In this document: one piece after another, positions 8,166-17,844 of the stretch | Position numbering within the stretch: position 1 is the first letter of the stretch | Layout: each line of letters starts with the position of its first letter | Source: JAYRWD01 sp041918255 | Lineage (GTDB): Bacteria > Patescibacteriota > Dojkabacteria > B142 > WJKM01 | DNA length: 44,085 nt | Direction: 5' to 3' | Assembly: GCA_041918255.1 (NCBI GenBank) | Contig: JAYRWD010000018.1 | Span: 1-44,085 of the forward strand | Program-made: the position numbers and the translations under genes | Notes under the pieces: model-generated | Databases searched by the model: none | What the model was told of the DNA's origin: nothing | The model's input: the letters and a program-made list of their open reading frames with translations, nothing else

Positions 8166-11100
8166 TTATTCATTTATAAATCTAAATATTTCACTTAAGT
8201 TTGAGATGACTAAACTTAGCGCGTCATCACTCTTCTTTGAGGTAATGGTTAATAGGTCAATACTGGTAGCGACATTTAAACCGCTATCTGTCGAAACTGC
8301 GCGGACATGATAAACCCTAGATGGATTGAGATTGCTTATGATGACCACATGATCATACTTCAAATTATTTTCGACTTGCGTTCGATTGGAGTATTCGCTT
8401 GCAGTACCCTCACCATATTCAACCTGACTTGTTGAGGGCTCATCTGTCGTCCAAGTGATTATTAATTGTGCAGTCTGATCTTGAGTCGCGCCAGAGGTGA
8501 TGGGTACGATATTTGATTCTATCTTCAAACCCTCTATCTTCGGAGGTCGCGTATCTGTCGCGGTTGTCAAAAGATATTTATCAGATACAGCCTCGTTACC
8601 AGCCTTGTCTCTACCGCTTGCAACGATTGCATACCGAGTAGTCGGTTTTAATCCACGCAATATCATTCTATGCTCGCCGGATACAAATTCAGTATCAACC
8701 TCCTCACGCGAAGCCGCAATGTCCTCTTCAGGATAATATCTAATCACTGAGTTAATCTCAATATTTGAATCCCAAGTAACCAAGAGTGTTGATTGAGCCG
8801 TGCCTTTCACTTGTTGGATCTGTAAATTAGATATTCTGGGACGTGGTAATGTGGTAAATGTGTGGTCCTCAAAAATATACTCCTCGTTCTCAGCATCTAG
8901 AAGAGTTATCTGATAATGGTAAAGAGTGTTATCTTCTAAGTTCTCAAGCTGTACTGTATATTCGGACTCTTCTGAAGAAGTAAGCATAGTACTGATTCCT
9001 CCATAATTGGCGGTTTTTCCATATACTACGTTTGCTTGGGTCGCATCAGTCACGGTAAATACTAAGGTAGCAGAGGAAATTCCAATATGTTTTAGTGTAA
9101 CATTAGCGATTTGAGGTGGATCGGCAGTAGTAAAGGTATATTCCTTAGATTTCCCAGTATTTCCATCTTCATCTGTCCATTTTGCCTTATAGTAATATTT
9201 AGTTCCGGGAATAAGGTTGTTGAGGTTGATTTCGTGATAGGTCACTTGGGCGGATTTGGAAGGTTCTTCATCAAAATACTTACCGCTTGATTGTCCAAAT
9301 TGTACTTTTGAATCACTTTCGCGAGCTGTTGTCCAATTAATTACTGCTTTTTTTGTGGTGATATCTGTGACCTCGGGTCCTGAGGTAAGTCGTGCGGGTT
9401 CGGTGTAGCTCCCTTCAGGTGTAATGAGCACTGTACCTGTATATGAAGGATTATCAATGGATTCATCTGAAGAATCATATGAGCCAACTTTATAATAATA
9501 TGGATCAGAAGAATCTGGTGAGTCTGTATAAGATAAACCAGTTGTCGTCGCGACTGTTTCCCATGCTCCGCCGATTTCTTTGCGTTTTATAATATATGTT
9601 AGATCACCGGTACCTGTATACGCAGGTTCGTCCCATGTTAACGAAACTCTCCACAATTTTTCTGATTTGATTGAAGTATCAGCTACCGATAGATTATCTG
9701 GTGGATCAGGAATGGTTGAGTCTAGTGTATAGTCTCCGCTTATATAATTTGAGGATGAATAATTACCATCAGAATCTACCGCTACCACATACACCGTGTT
9801 TGATCCTCGTATAGATCCTTCTAATCTGCCTTCCGAAACACTAGTAGAAGTTGTAGGTATGTATAACTCTGAATTACCTGTAAGCGTGTCTAAATCAAAG
9901 GGCGGAGTAGTATTGATCATATAGTAATATGAATCAATTGTTGTCTCACCAGTAGTAATAGCGGTTGGCCAAGATATCGCGAAACTATTATCGGTATTAG
10001 AACTTGGTGTAACTGTGACGCTATCATCATCTTCGAAAAAAGGAGCATCTCCACCGAAATTGATACCTCCGGACACTGTACCGCTTACATTTCCCGCCTT
10101 GTCGATTGTACGCAAAAATATGGTATTTGAACCTAAATCAATCTCATCTCCGTCATTTAAATCTGAAAGATTGAATGTGTACGTGGCATCCTCGATGGAT
10201 ATGTAGTCAACATCAAGTACTGGATGAGTTGATGTACCTTTCCATGTTCCCGAATCGTTTATTGAATACTGCCAACCAAGCAAACCTGACTCATTATCAG
10301 ATGAGGCGGCTGCTCCTGAATCAGGCCATTCAAAAAACATGTCATCTATATTCCCGAAAATACCGCCGGGGGTAGTTATATAGTCCACATTGGTCGGGTC
10401 CGTATCATCATATCGGAAATAAATTAAATCTTGCCATGTGCTGGCATCGCCTGTATAAATGTTTCCAACGGTATCTACTGCTTTGACGGAAATATTGTAT
10501 TGTTTATTTGAAACCAAGGTTAAACCTACTAGTGCGTCTAAGTCTAATGATATGCTTGTCGCGATAAATGGACAAAATTCCTCTTCAACGCCGTCATCCA
10601 CCCCATCAAGCGCTCCAGCTGTTATTTCTGGATCTAGAAGAGAGCTGGTATCTAACGTTGTCTCATCTAATGCTATACAATAACCTAATAATCCAGAACC
10701 CTCATCATTCCCCGCCGTCCAAGATATTACAGGTTCTATAGCAGCCCAGACATCAGTTTCATCAACTATATCGCTTACCGCGAGATCGGCAGCGTTTAGT
10801 TCTGGCGGATCAGGGTCACTTGGTACATAATCTATGGAGATACTCTGAATGGTCGGCGTAGTACTAGTGTCAGCATTGGTAATATTAATTCGATATTGGA
10901 TATATTGATTTGTATCGGAAACGCAATTGTTGGTAGAAATATCCTCTCCGGAGGTAATGGGATCGCATGTATTCCAGGCCGGCGCATCTGAAAGGTCCGA
11001 AGTATTTGAAGTGCGGACTTGCGCTTCTATAGTTGATCCAGAACCAGTGATGGTTAGAGTTTCCCAATCGCTAAGCTGGCCTGTATTGAAAATGGAAGAG

Positions 11101-12413
11101 GTTAATACCCCCGACTCTGCATAACCTATAAGCGAAAAATCATCTAGATATATTGTTTTATTTGCTTCCACTGATACGCCAACTTCGGTAGAAGACGCAA
11201 CTCCCGTAATTGTTCCGGTCAATAGGTACCATCCTGAGCCCGCATCTTCGTATGTAGTAGCGACAGCGCTGTCGTTATAAAAAAGACCAAGATCAGCCGA
11301 GGTTATCTCTGATCCATCAGAATACGCATAGACAGACAGAAGGTAATCATTAGTATCACCCACATTAATGGTTTGAGTAAAATTGGTATTATCCAGACCC
11401 GAAATTACTTTTGCTGCGCCAGATCCCGCATATTTTGTAGTTGTTTGATACTCAGTAGTTCCCAGACCATTCATGGATTGCGTAAGCGCACTTACTTGAT
11501 CAGCCGTAATCTGGGTCGTATAAAAGGCAACCGCGGGGATATCAACCGAGTGAGGATTCGAAGTATATCCAATGAAGCGATTATTACCTTCACCTGGAGC
11601 ATAAATGCTTGAACCATAGGGCGATGGAATAGGAGTAGGATTCGGATCTGGAGAGCCATTATAATAACCCTGGTTATAAGCTAATGCCATAACCCCAGAG
11701 CTTATATTACCAGCCGGTATTACATAATTATTGTTCATGTAAAAATGTTGATTAAACCAATACGGAGTAATACGAAATGACTCCATCTGTTCGTTGCTAT
11801 AGTTAATAAGGACACCGTCATTATCAAAGTTAGAAAACCTAGCGATGACAGAACCCTGAACAGGTAAATTAAGAGGTCCTTTCATCGTACGGTTAGGATT
11901 GTGTGTTGAATCTTCAGCAAGTACTTTATACCACCCCCTATTTTTAGTCCATAAAAGACCAACAGGTTCTGGATTTAGTACTCCTTCGATTGCATCGTTT
12001 GTCCCAGGATTTGCTAAATTGGATTTACTTTCGGAATATGAACTCGCGTTTATTGGCTGATAAGCTGCCAAAACATTAGCCGGGGATATTCCACCTGCTA
12101 ACCACCAATTCTTTTGCATATTCCAACCGGTCAAATTTGTCTCAAAATCTGTATTCGACAGATATTCCGTAACAGGCAACGCAAGCTGCCCAGCGACGCT
12201 CGTATAGTCGATGTCTGAGGAACTGCTGAACTTTGTCGCGTCAGACCAATTGGTTTGTCCTGATCCGCCACTCCAATCTGTTTGCGTCCAGCTTGAAGAA
12301 GCAGAAGAGAGAAGATTTAGGTGTTGAATAACCTTGCTAAATGAAAAAATCAGAAACAAAATCCCGAGGGTAATGCCAATTATGCGTAGAAGTCTCGAAG
12401 AAAAGACACTCAT
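8166..12413 (-). CDS. Giant secreted protein with multiple FN3/Ig-like domains
   Basis: About 1415 residues from the chosen ATG at 12411-12413; the reading frame is open to a TTG at 12461, but the ATG puts a normal signal peptide (basic SSRLLR, then a hydrophobic run) at the N terminus. Residues up to about 540 hold lectin-like or jelly-roll beta domains, including an SNTDFETNLTGW segment typical of carbohydrate-binding modules. Residues 540-900 contain Ig-like units of the kind with DPP and DTVGN/DKAGN motifs. From about 905 to 1390 there are five FN3 domains, several of the purple-acid-phosphatase type (INWTT, KVQFG, YYYKAKWTDEDGNTG). There is no LPXTG, SLH or C-terminal anchor. It heads the operon with the MacB-type transporter, which hints at functional linkage. 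Probably an adhesin or a surface-layer component; no enzyme motif was seen. Confidence 0.85.
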   Translation of the reverse strand: MSVFSSRLLRIIGITLGILFLIFSFSKVIQHLNLLSSASSSWTQTDWSGGSGQTNWSDATKFSSSSDIDYTSVAGQLALPVTEYLSNTDFETNLTGWNMQKNWWLAGGISPANVLAAYQPINASSYSESKSNLANPGTNDAIEGVLNPEPVGLLWTKNRGWYKVLAEDSTHNPNRTMKGPLNLPVQGSVIARFSNFDNDGVLINYSNEQMESFRITPYWFNQHFYMNNNYVIPAGNISSGVMALAYNQGYYNGSPDPNPTPIPSPYGSSIYAPGEGNNRFIGYTSNPHSVDIPAVAFYTTQITADQVSALTQSMNGLGTTEYQTTTKYAGSGAAKVISGLDNTNFTQTINVGDTNDYLLSVYAYSDGSEITSADLGLFYNDSAVATTYEDAGSGWYLLTGTITGVASSTEVGVSVEANKTIYLDDFSLIGYAESGVLTSSIFNTGQLSDWETLTITGSGSTIEAQVRTSNTSDLSDAPAWNTCDPITSGEDISTNNCVSDTNQYIQYRINITNADTSTTPTIQSISIDYVPSDPDPPELNAADLAVSDIVDETDVWAAIEPVISWTAGNDEGSGLLGYCIALDETTLDTSSLLDPEITAGALDGVDDGVEEEFCPFIATSISLDLDALVGLTLVSNKQYNISVKAVDTVGNIYTGDASTWQDLIYFRYDDTDPTNVDYITTPGGIFGNIDDMFFEWPDSGAAASSDNESGLLGWQYSINDSGTWKGTSTHPVLDVDYISIEDATYTFNLSDLNDGDEIDLGSNTIFLRTIDKAGNVSGTVSGGINFGGDAPFFEDDDSVTVTPSSNTDNSFAISWPTAITTGETTIDSYYYMINTTPPFDLDTLTGNSELYIPTTSTSVSEGRLEGSIRGSNTVYVVAVDSDGNYSSSNYISGDYTLDSTIPDPPDNLSVADTSIKSEKLWRVSLTWDEPAYTGTGDLTYIIKRKEIGGAWETVATTTGLSYTDSPDSSDPYYYKVGSYDSSDESIDNPSYTGTVLITPEGSYTEPARLTSGPEVTDITTKKAVINWTTARESDSKVQFGQSSGKYFDEEPSKSAQVTYHEINLNNLIPGTKYYYKAKWTDEDGNTGKSKEYTFTTADPPQIANVTLKHIGISSATLVFTVTDATQANVVYGKTANYGGISTMLTSSEESEYTVQLENLEDNTLYHYQITLLDAENEEYIFEDHTFTTLPRPRISNLQIQQVKGTAQSTLLVTWDSNIEINSVIRYYPEEDIAASREEVDTEFVSGEHRMILRGLKPTTRYAIVASGRDKAGNEAVSDKYLLTTATDTRPPKIEGLKIESNIVPITSGATQDQTAQLIITWTTDEPSTSQVEYGEGTASEYSNRTQVENNLKYDHVVIISNLNPSRVYHVRAVSTDSGLNVATSIDLLTITSKKSDDALSLVISNLSEIFRFINE

Positions 12414-12622
12414 ACCTTTCAATAGATATTTCTTTTGGAAACACGTACTAAACTTTCCCAATGTGGCAGATTAACTAATAAACTTAGGTAAAACATCCAA
12501 TAATCATGGATTTAATGACGTAAAGAAAAATATGAATATAATCATAACCATAATAATTACAAAGAAATAACAAGTCAAATTTATATAAAAATAACCGAAA
12601 AATTGCAGATATTTAAGCACGT

Positions 12623-12651
12623 AAAAAAGTAACCCTATAGTTTACTTTTTT
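12623..12651. repeat. Perfect 10-bp dyad in front of the SLH gene
   Basis: AAAAAAGTAA (12623-12632), nine-base loop, TTACTTTTTT (12642-12651). The right arm covers the proposed -35 box of the SLH gene. It could be an operator, or a weak bidirectional terminator for the upstream FN3 promoter region. There is no G/C-rich stem. Confidence 0.4.
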
Positions 12652-12669
12652 GTAATTATTTGCTAAAAT
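12641..12669 (+). promoter_or_regulatory. Putative promoter of the SLH protein gene
   Basis: TTTACT (12641-12646), 17-base spacer, TAAAAT (12664-12669) with an extended -10 TG at 12661-12662. The start codon is 26 bases further on, a sensible leader length. The dyad at 12623-12651 overlaps the -35 element. Confidence 0.5.
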
Positions 12670-12694
12670 AGATCATATTCTTATTAATTAAATA

Positions 12695-14161
12695 ATGAAG
12701 AAACTGCTTAGAATTATACCTTTCGTTTTGTTAGTTACTCTTTTACTCGTAGCGCTAGTCAAAACTCCACTAGCTAGCCAGAGTAACCCGGGCTGGTATC
12801 CCAATGGAGATATCACCTATGTATGTGGAGACTCGGTACCGGGTGATGATCTACCATCATGGGGAGAGCACAACGCTAATAGCCTATGCCAAGGTTGTTG
12901 GGACGCCGCGTGTAGAGCTCAAGAAGTAAGAATTTATACATGCACCGATCCTAGTCAAATAACTTACGAAAATGGTGGAGCGAAATGTTATTATGGAAGC
13001 TATATCTCGATCACAAACCAGAGCGAAGTCCGATTTCTCGATTGGTTCAAAGACCCATGCAAATTTATTCAAATCGATGCATACAACAATGGCAATCGTA
13101 CAGACTTTGTAATGTTCAAATCATGGAATTTTGGATCAGCTAGCTGTACAGGTTCGACTCCAGCTCCGATACAAAATCAAACTCAAAATCTTTGCGTCAT
13201 AAACGCGAGCGTGACCTGCGTGAATAATAATACCCAAGCTCAGATAACTTGGTACGGTTCTTCAAATTTTCCCGTAGGTATCAATCAAGGCCAAACTCTT
13301 ATAAGACTGAACAAGGAGCCAGCAATTGCTTGGACTCCGGCAGATCCTAATTCCGGAGACATCTATACACAGAGTTCGCAGATAAATGGTACGGTAACTT
13401 TGCCTGTAGTACCCGGTGTAAAATATGATTATCGAGTTGCTCTAAACCAAGTAAATGACTACACTCCTTATGGCGCTTGCACCACAGAACATAGAGAATT
13501 TAGTTGTGGAAACGTCTTAGGTGTCACATCCGGTGGGCAATGCACACGATCAGGAGCACGACCTAACATGTACAACTATACAACTGGGCAAACATTTCCT
13601 GACGTATCCCCATCAAATACCGTTTACTACAGCGCCATTCAAAATCTAGAATGTAAAAATGTAATTCACGGTTACAAATCAGGGTATTTTGCTCCATATG
13701 AACCCATAACACGTGGTGCGTTAGCTAAAATTGTGTCTGGAGCGCTGAGATTGCCCGAAACTACTTTTTGTGGTGACTTTTACGACGTTCCTCGAACAAA
13801 TTCATTCTATACATATATTCAGACTTTAAAATGTTTAGGTATCAGCGATGGTTATTCTAATAATACCTTCCGACCCAACGAATACATCACTAGAGAAGGA
13901 GCCATGAAATTCATCATTAGAGCCGCCAGATGGACCCGACCAGAGTTATTTAATAATACATCAAATTGGCAAGTATATACCGATGTCCCAACATATAATG
14001 TTTTCTATGATTATATAAACACAGCATATTCGCACAACATAACCGATCCAAACTACTCTACGTACTTTCGTCCGAGTAGTTATATGACAAGGCAAGAATC
14101 TGCGTTAATGCTTGATTCAACGATGCGATATCTTGAATCTAACGGTTGGGGTTCTAACTAG
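12695..14161 (+). CDS. S-layer homology (SLH) domain protein, Cys-rich
   Basis: A 488-residue exported protein: signal peptide (1-28, ending LASQ), a cysteine-rich N-terminal region (30-165), an FN3-like segment (166-272), and three SLH domains (about 300-351, 360-411 and 427-479) with the family pattern FxDV...Y..AI..L...GI..G...G.F.P...ITRxE. The third SLH copy is the most diverged. In other bacteria SLH triplets bind pyruvylated secondary wall polymer, so this protein is predicted to sit non-covalently on the cell surface. The roughly 17 cysteines suggest an oxidising exterior. The gene has its own promoter and terminator. The N-terminal domain is not recognised. Confidence 0.85.
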   Translation: MKKLLRIIPFVLLVTLLLVALVKTPLASQSNPGWYPNGDITYVCGDSVPGDDLPSWGEHNANSLCQGCWDAACRAQEVRIYTCTDPSQITYENGGAKCYYGSYISITNQSEVRFLDWFKDPCKFIQIDAYNNGNRTDFVMFKSWNFGSASCTGSTPAPIQNQTQNLCVINASVTCVNNNTQAQITWYGSSNFPVGINQGQTLIRLNKEPAIAWTPADPNSGDIYTQSSQINGTVTLPVVPGVKYDYRVALNQVNDYTPYGACTTEHREFSCGNVLGVTSGGQCTRSGARPNMYNYTTGQTFPDVSPSNTVYYSAIQNLECKNVIHGYKSGYFAPYEPITRGALAKIVSGALRLPETTFCGDFYDVPRTNSFYTYIQTLKCLGISDGYSNNTFRPNEYITREGAMKFIIRAARWTRPELFNNTSNWQVYTDVPTYNVFYDYINTAYSHNITDPNYSTYFRPSSYMTRQESALMLDSTMRYLESNGWGSN

Positions 14162-14191
14162 TACTAGTTGCTTAATTAGGATTTCAAATAC

Positions 14192-14222
14192 AGAGGCTTT
14201 CGGCATTGAAAGCCTCTTTTTT
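14192..14222 (+). terminator. Rho-independent terminator after the SLH gene
   Basis: A 10-bp perfect stem, AGAGGCTTTC (14192-14201) and GAAAGCCTCT (14208-14217), six-base loop, then a run of six T (14217-14222). It begins 30 bases after the SLH stop codon and 24 bases before the next gene. The cleanest terminator in the window. Confidence 0.92.
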
Positions 14223-14245
14223 GCAGTATAATCAGGAATATGCTA

Positions 14246-15283
14246 ATGAAAAAAACTTTAAAATCATTTACTGAACAAATTGACGAAGCCGCCCGAATTA
14301 TAAAATCAGGGGGTGTCGTCGCATTTCCGACTGAAACAGTCTATGGTCTGGGAGCCAACGCGTTTGATAGGGAAGCAGTGAATAAAATATTTGCGATTAA
14401 AAAAAGACCTCAGGACAATCCCTTGATTGTTCACATAGCAAAGATAGAGGATTTACCCAAAATTGTCGATGATATTCCACCCATTTCATTGAAACTCGCA
14501 AAACACTTCTGGCCAGGTCCGCTTTCGATCATTTTCCCAAAAAAGAAAATAATTCCGGATATTGTTTCTGCTGGCCTTTCTACAATAGCTGTTCGGATTC
14601 CGGATAATGCTGTTGCCATTGAACTTATCAAAAAATCCGGTGTACCTATCGCGGCTCCATCAGCAAATATTTCAGGTAAACCAAGCGCAACGCATCACAA
14701 ACACGTTTTGGATCAATTGGGGAGTAGGGTAGATATGATAATTGAGGCCGGACAATGCAAGATTGGATTAGAATCCACGGTAATTAATACTCTCACAAAC
14801 CCTCCCACCATACTTCGACTCGGTGGTTTATCCACAGATGAAATTGAAGAAATTATTGGCAAGGTTAACACTTCTGAAAAAAAGGATTCCAAACCCCTTT
14901 CGCCGGGGATGAAATACAAACATTATGCCCCAATGGGCAAAGTTATTTTGCTTGCTATGCCTAATGAATATTCAAAAATGACAGTAAACGAAATTTGTAA
15001 ATATTTTAGAAATAAAGTTTTAGAGACAATCGAGCATAAAGCACAAGGTGCGAAAAATGTAGGTATAATTACGACTGACAGAAATAAAAATAGCTTTCCA
15101 GGTAAATATTTTGTTTTTTCGCTTGGAAACCGAAACAGATCCACCGAAATTGCCTCAAACTTATTTAAGGCACTAAATAAAATGGACGAAAAGGGCATTG
15201 AAACCATTATTATTGAGTCTTTTCCAAAGATTGGTCTTCTGGCGGGAGTAATGGAAAGACTTGAAAGAAGCAGTGCTAAGTGA
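14246..15283 (+). CDS. sua5: L-threonylcarbamoyladenylate synthase (Sua5/TsaC long form)
   Basis: About 345 residues. Makes threonylcarbamoyl-AMP from threonine, bicarbonate and ATP for the universal t6A37 modification of ANN-decoding tRNAs. The YrdC/TsaC domain fills the N-terminal 205 residues with PTETVYGLG, KKRPQDNPLIVH, and the SANISGKPSAT motif; the C-terminal Sua5 domain begins at PGMKYKHYAP. Family length is about 340 for the two-domain form, so it is complete. I place the start at the ATG at 14246 because AGGA (14234-14237) is eight bases ahead; an in-frame ATG at 14240 is only two bases from it. The gene sits right after the terminator, with no obvious operon partner. Confidence 0.93.
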   Translation: MKKTLKSFTEQIDEAARIIKSGGVVAFPTETVYGLGANAFDREAVNKIFAIKKRPQDNPLIVHIAKIEDLPKIVDDIPPISLKLAKHFWPGPLSIIFPKKKIIPDIVSAGLSTIAVRIPDNAVAIELIKKSGVPIAAPSANISGKPSATHHKHVLDQLGSRVDMIIEAGQCKIGLESTVINTLTNPPTILRLGGLSTDEIEEIIGKVNTSEKKDSKPLSPGMKYKHYAPMGKVILLAMPNEYSKMTVNEICKYFRNKVLETIEHKAQGAKNVGIITTDRNKNSFPGKYFVFSLGNRNRSTEIASNLFKALNKMDEKGIETIIIESFPKIGLLAGVMERLERSSAK

Positions 15284-15313
15284 GAAAGTTAAGATCACAA
15301 GAAAATAATTACC

Positions 15314-15712
15314 TTATTCTTCAATTATCGGAAAACCTATTAATTTCAGCGCATCTGAAGCTTGCTTATAAGTCTCCGCCCGAACTAGGATATAGTCTTT
15401 GGAAAAAGTGGAAATTATTAATATATTCAACCCCTTGTCTGCTATTGTATTTGCCACTTTGGCAAGAAATCCTACAGTAACAAAAGGGGCAGAAACTCGA
15501 ATTTCAAATAATTTGAACCATTTAACAATTTCTGTATGTGGAGTATTATTAACATTTGATTCACGAGTGACAATCGTTATTTCGTCTTGATCTTGAGAAA
15601 CAAAAAAGTGATTTAATAACGATTTCTTCTTCGTTTTTAAATATGCGTATTTCCCCTTATGGATAATGATTTGACTTGTCTGTATTATCTTTTTGAGATT
15701 ATATTCTTTCAT
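15314..15712 (-). CDS. ACT domain protein (ACT_7/CASTOR-like)
   Basis: A 132-residue protein in the small ACT family that contains two ACT-like halves. The second half, from FEIRVSAPFVTVGFLAKVA to the end, is diagnostic: ADKGLNILIISTFSKDYILV is the usual I-F-x-I-S-T-Y-x-x-D-Y-I-L-V pattern. The first half (10-65) has the expected beta strands with DEITIVTRES. ACT domains bind amino acids; these small proteins often regulate enzymes or are uncharacterised. It is convergent with the sua5 gene (30-base gap) and faces the dehydrogenase gene on the same strand at 126 bases. No ligand can be named. Confidence 0.8.
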   Translation of the reverse strand: MKEYNLKKIIQTSQIIIHKGKYAYLKTKKKSLLNHFFVSQDQDEITIVTRESNVNNTPHTEIVKWFKLFEIRVSAPFVTVGFLAKVANTIADKGLNILIISTFSKDYILVRAETYKQASDALKLIGFPIIEE

Positions 15713-15838
15713 TGATTCATATCATATTCATTTATGCTTTTCGGCTAGATTAGAAAAATTTTAATCTTTCCCATTTGAGCAAAAGTAAGTAAATTTTAAC
15801 ACTTTTATGATTTAATCGAAAAGAGTAAAAGGAGTTAT

Positions 15839-16798
15839 TTAGTTTACCAAATATTTGGGTGTAGCAGAATTCGAAAAATCGTTAATCCAATCCACAGCTA
15901 TATTAACCATATTTCTTTTTGACAATTTGCTATTATATGCATTGTGTGGACTAAGTATCAGTTTGTCATCTGGCAAACTCAGAAATCCGTATTTATCATT
16001 GTTTTTATCCGGAAATGGCTCCTCGTAATAACCATCCATCATAACTTTCCTCAAACAACCTTGTTCTATTGCTTTATATAGATCATGAGGATCTACTAAA
16101 TTTGCGCGAGCTGTATTGACTAAAACCGCATTTTTTTTCATAAGCTTTAGTTGCCTCATCTTTATAATATGCTTTGTTTGAGAATTTAAATCTAGATGCA
16201 AGCTAACTATCTGACACGCAGAAAATACTTTATTAAGAGGTAAATATTCTACACCTAACTCTTGTTCAAGATCATATTTTCTATTTCTATTCCAGTAAAA
16301 CACTGCTACATTAAACCCATATCGTAACATATGTGCAAGTTTCGTACCAATTCCGCCCATCCCAATAATCCCTACTTTTGATTCATTTAGTAAAGGTACT
16401 TCTTTCTTTATCCATTTAGAGTTCTTTGAATGAACATTCACATTGGAGAATTCTTTTAATGACTCCATGATTAATCCAAGTGTATACTCAGCCACGCTAT
16501 ATGTATTTGCACCTGGTGTGTTACCAACAAGAACCTTCTGTCTCTTTGCCTCTTTTACATCAATATAATTAGACGCTCCTGTGCCGTAAAACAAGATAAA
16601 TTTGAGATCAGTAGCCTTAAGAATATCAGCCGTTGCTATTTCGTCACCACCTAAAATATACCCTTGGCAGTTTTTCAATTTTGAAATTAATTCCGTTTTC
16701 TTTAAATTCCCAGGTGCAGGTATAATCTCAATATGTTTTTTACGAAAATTTTTTATTATTTGCTTGCTAAACGTACAAGCCGTGAATAGTATTTTCAT
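15839..16798 (-). CDS. D-2-hydroxyacid dehydrogenase (NAD-dependent)
   Basis: A 319-residue member of the D-isomer 2-hydroxyacid dehydrogenase family (phosphoglycerate, D-lactate, glyoxylate/hydroxypyruvate reductases). The Rossmann motif GMGGIG is at 146-151. Catalytic residues are in place: R231 (in NTARANLVD; the usual Gly after Arg is Ala here), E260 (YYEEP) and H285 (SPHNAYN). The substrate is unclear: length and sequence fit a generic reductase, and there is no C-terminal ACT domain as in long SerA. It is transcribed divergently from a TrmB-type regulator with only 56 bases between, so that regulator may control it. Confidence 0.85.
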   Translation of the reverse strand: MKILFTACTFSKQIIKNFRKKHIEIIPAPGNLKKTELISKLKNCQGYILGGDEIATADILKATDLKFILFYGTGASNYIDVKEAKRQKVLVGNTPGANTYSVAEYTLGLIMESLKEFSNVNVHSKNSKWIKKEVPLLNESKVGIIGMGGIGTKLAHMLRYGFNVAVFYWNRNRKYDLEQELGVEYLPLNKVFSACQIVSLHLDLNSQTKHIIKMRQLKLMKKNAVLVNTARANLVDPHDLYKAIEQGCLRKVMMDGYYEEPFPDKNNDKYGFLSLPDDKLILSPHNAYNSKLSKRNMVNIAVDWINDFSNSATPKYLVN

Positions 16799-16854
16799 CT
16801 CAAGTGTTAATAATACTATAAGTCTATCAACAAACCGCTAAATATGTTAAACTG

Positions 16855-17667
16855 ATGTCCGACATGGTGGACACAAATGATATTAGTCAAAATTTACTGA
16901 AGCTGGGATTGGATGAAAAAGAGACAAGAGTATACATATGCCTCTTAGACGAACCCTCTATGACAATCCTCCAAGTAGCTCACGTAATAAACCTTCCCAG
17001 AACAACCGTATACCGAGTAGTTGAATCGCTAATTAAAAAAAGATTTGCTCAATGGGTCATCAAAGAAAACAGCAAAGAAATAAAGGCTACAAATGTTAAA
17101 AACATAGAAAATATAGTTGACGAATATAAAGAACAATATCAAAAAGCTCTAGATGCTTTCGGTTTTCTCAAAAAAATGGGGCTTAATTTGATGAAAAAAG
17201 CTCCAAAAACTCAGGTAAGATATTATCAAGGTGCGGAAGGTTTCAAACAAATGCTTTGGAACACACTGCATACCCAAACAGGGGTAGTTGGCTACTCACA
17301 GTTCGGGAGAATCAAAATAGTCGGTGAAATCTTTTACAGTAAATGGGTTAAGGAATTTCGGAGAAAAAAGCTTTCCGACAGAGCGATAACGTCAGAAATA
17401 GGTTTGGAATATGTTAAAAAACACATTTTTAATCCAGGAGATAAACATCAATTAGATGAATCAGGTGTTCGTTTTTTGCCAAAATCCAAGTTTCATGTCT
17501 CTGGAGATCACTCGATATATGACAATATTTACGCCGCCTGTTATTGGAAGGATGATGAAGTGGTAGGAGTTGAGATAGAAAACCCAGAGTTTGTAGAGCT
17601 TCACCAAAGCATCTTCAAAATATTGTGGGACATCGCGGAACCAATAGAGAAGTATCTCAAAGATTAG
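16855..17667 (+). CDS. TrmB-family transcriptional regulator
   Basis: A 270-residue protein. The N-terminal winged helix (about 10-80) has the TrmB pattern LGLDEKETRVYICLL followed by the recognition helix region LPRTTVYRVVESLIKKRFAQW; a helical linker (85-118) precedes a C-terminal effector-like domain (from about 120). TrmB proteins usually sense sugars, but most bacterial relatives are uncharacterised. The ATG at 16855 is used; a second in-frame ATG lies at 16864. It is divergent from the 2-hydroxyacid dehydrogenase gene, a layout common for local regulators. No operator was identified in the short AT-rich gap. Confidence 0.8.
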   Translation: MSDMVDTNDISQNLLKLGLDEKETRVYICLLDEPSMTILQVAHVINLPRTTVYRVVESLIKKRFAQWVIKENSKEIKATNVKNIENIVDEYKEQYQKALDAFGFLKKMGLNLMKKAPKTQVRYYQGAEGFKQMLWNTLHTQTGVVGYSQFGRIKIVGEIFYSKWVKEFRRKKLSDRAITSEIGLEYVKKHIFNPGDKHQLDESGVRFLPKSKFHVSGDHSIYDNIYAACYWKDDEVVGVEIENPEFVELHQSIFKILWDIAEPIEKYLKD

Positions 17668-17707
17668 TAAACAGAGGCGTTAAAAAATTTTCCAATAGAC
17701 CCTATAC

Positions 17708-17795
17708 TAGACTTTATGCGAAACAACACTGATTATGTCACCCTGCCAGTCCCAGACTATATTCGTGAAGCTTGTCGAAGGGTTACACAACCTAC
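17708..17795. repeat. Dispersed repeat, copy A
   Basis: Shares TTTATGCGAAAC at its left end, TATGTCACCCTG in the middle, and CTTGTCGAAGGGT at its right end with copies at 18950-19020 and 30565-30682. In this copy about 24 extra bases lie between the CACCCTG and TGTCGAAGGG parts. It sits between converging genes. Confidence 0.7.
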
Positions 17796-17844
17796 TTTTT
17801 GATCACCAATAAGACCTATCCAAAGCATTGAGCAGGCGATATAT

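Noticed and set aside
12414..12461. N-terminal extension of the FN3 giant protein from a TTG
   Set aside because: The ATG at 12413 gives a normal signal peptide; the extension puts extra lysines and a cysteine before it without support.
15280..15480. 66-residue plus-strand ORF overlapping the ACT gene
   Set aside because: Lies opposite the ACT coding region and shows no conserved feature.
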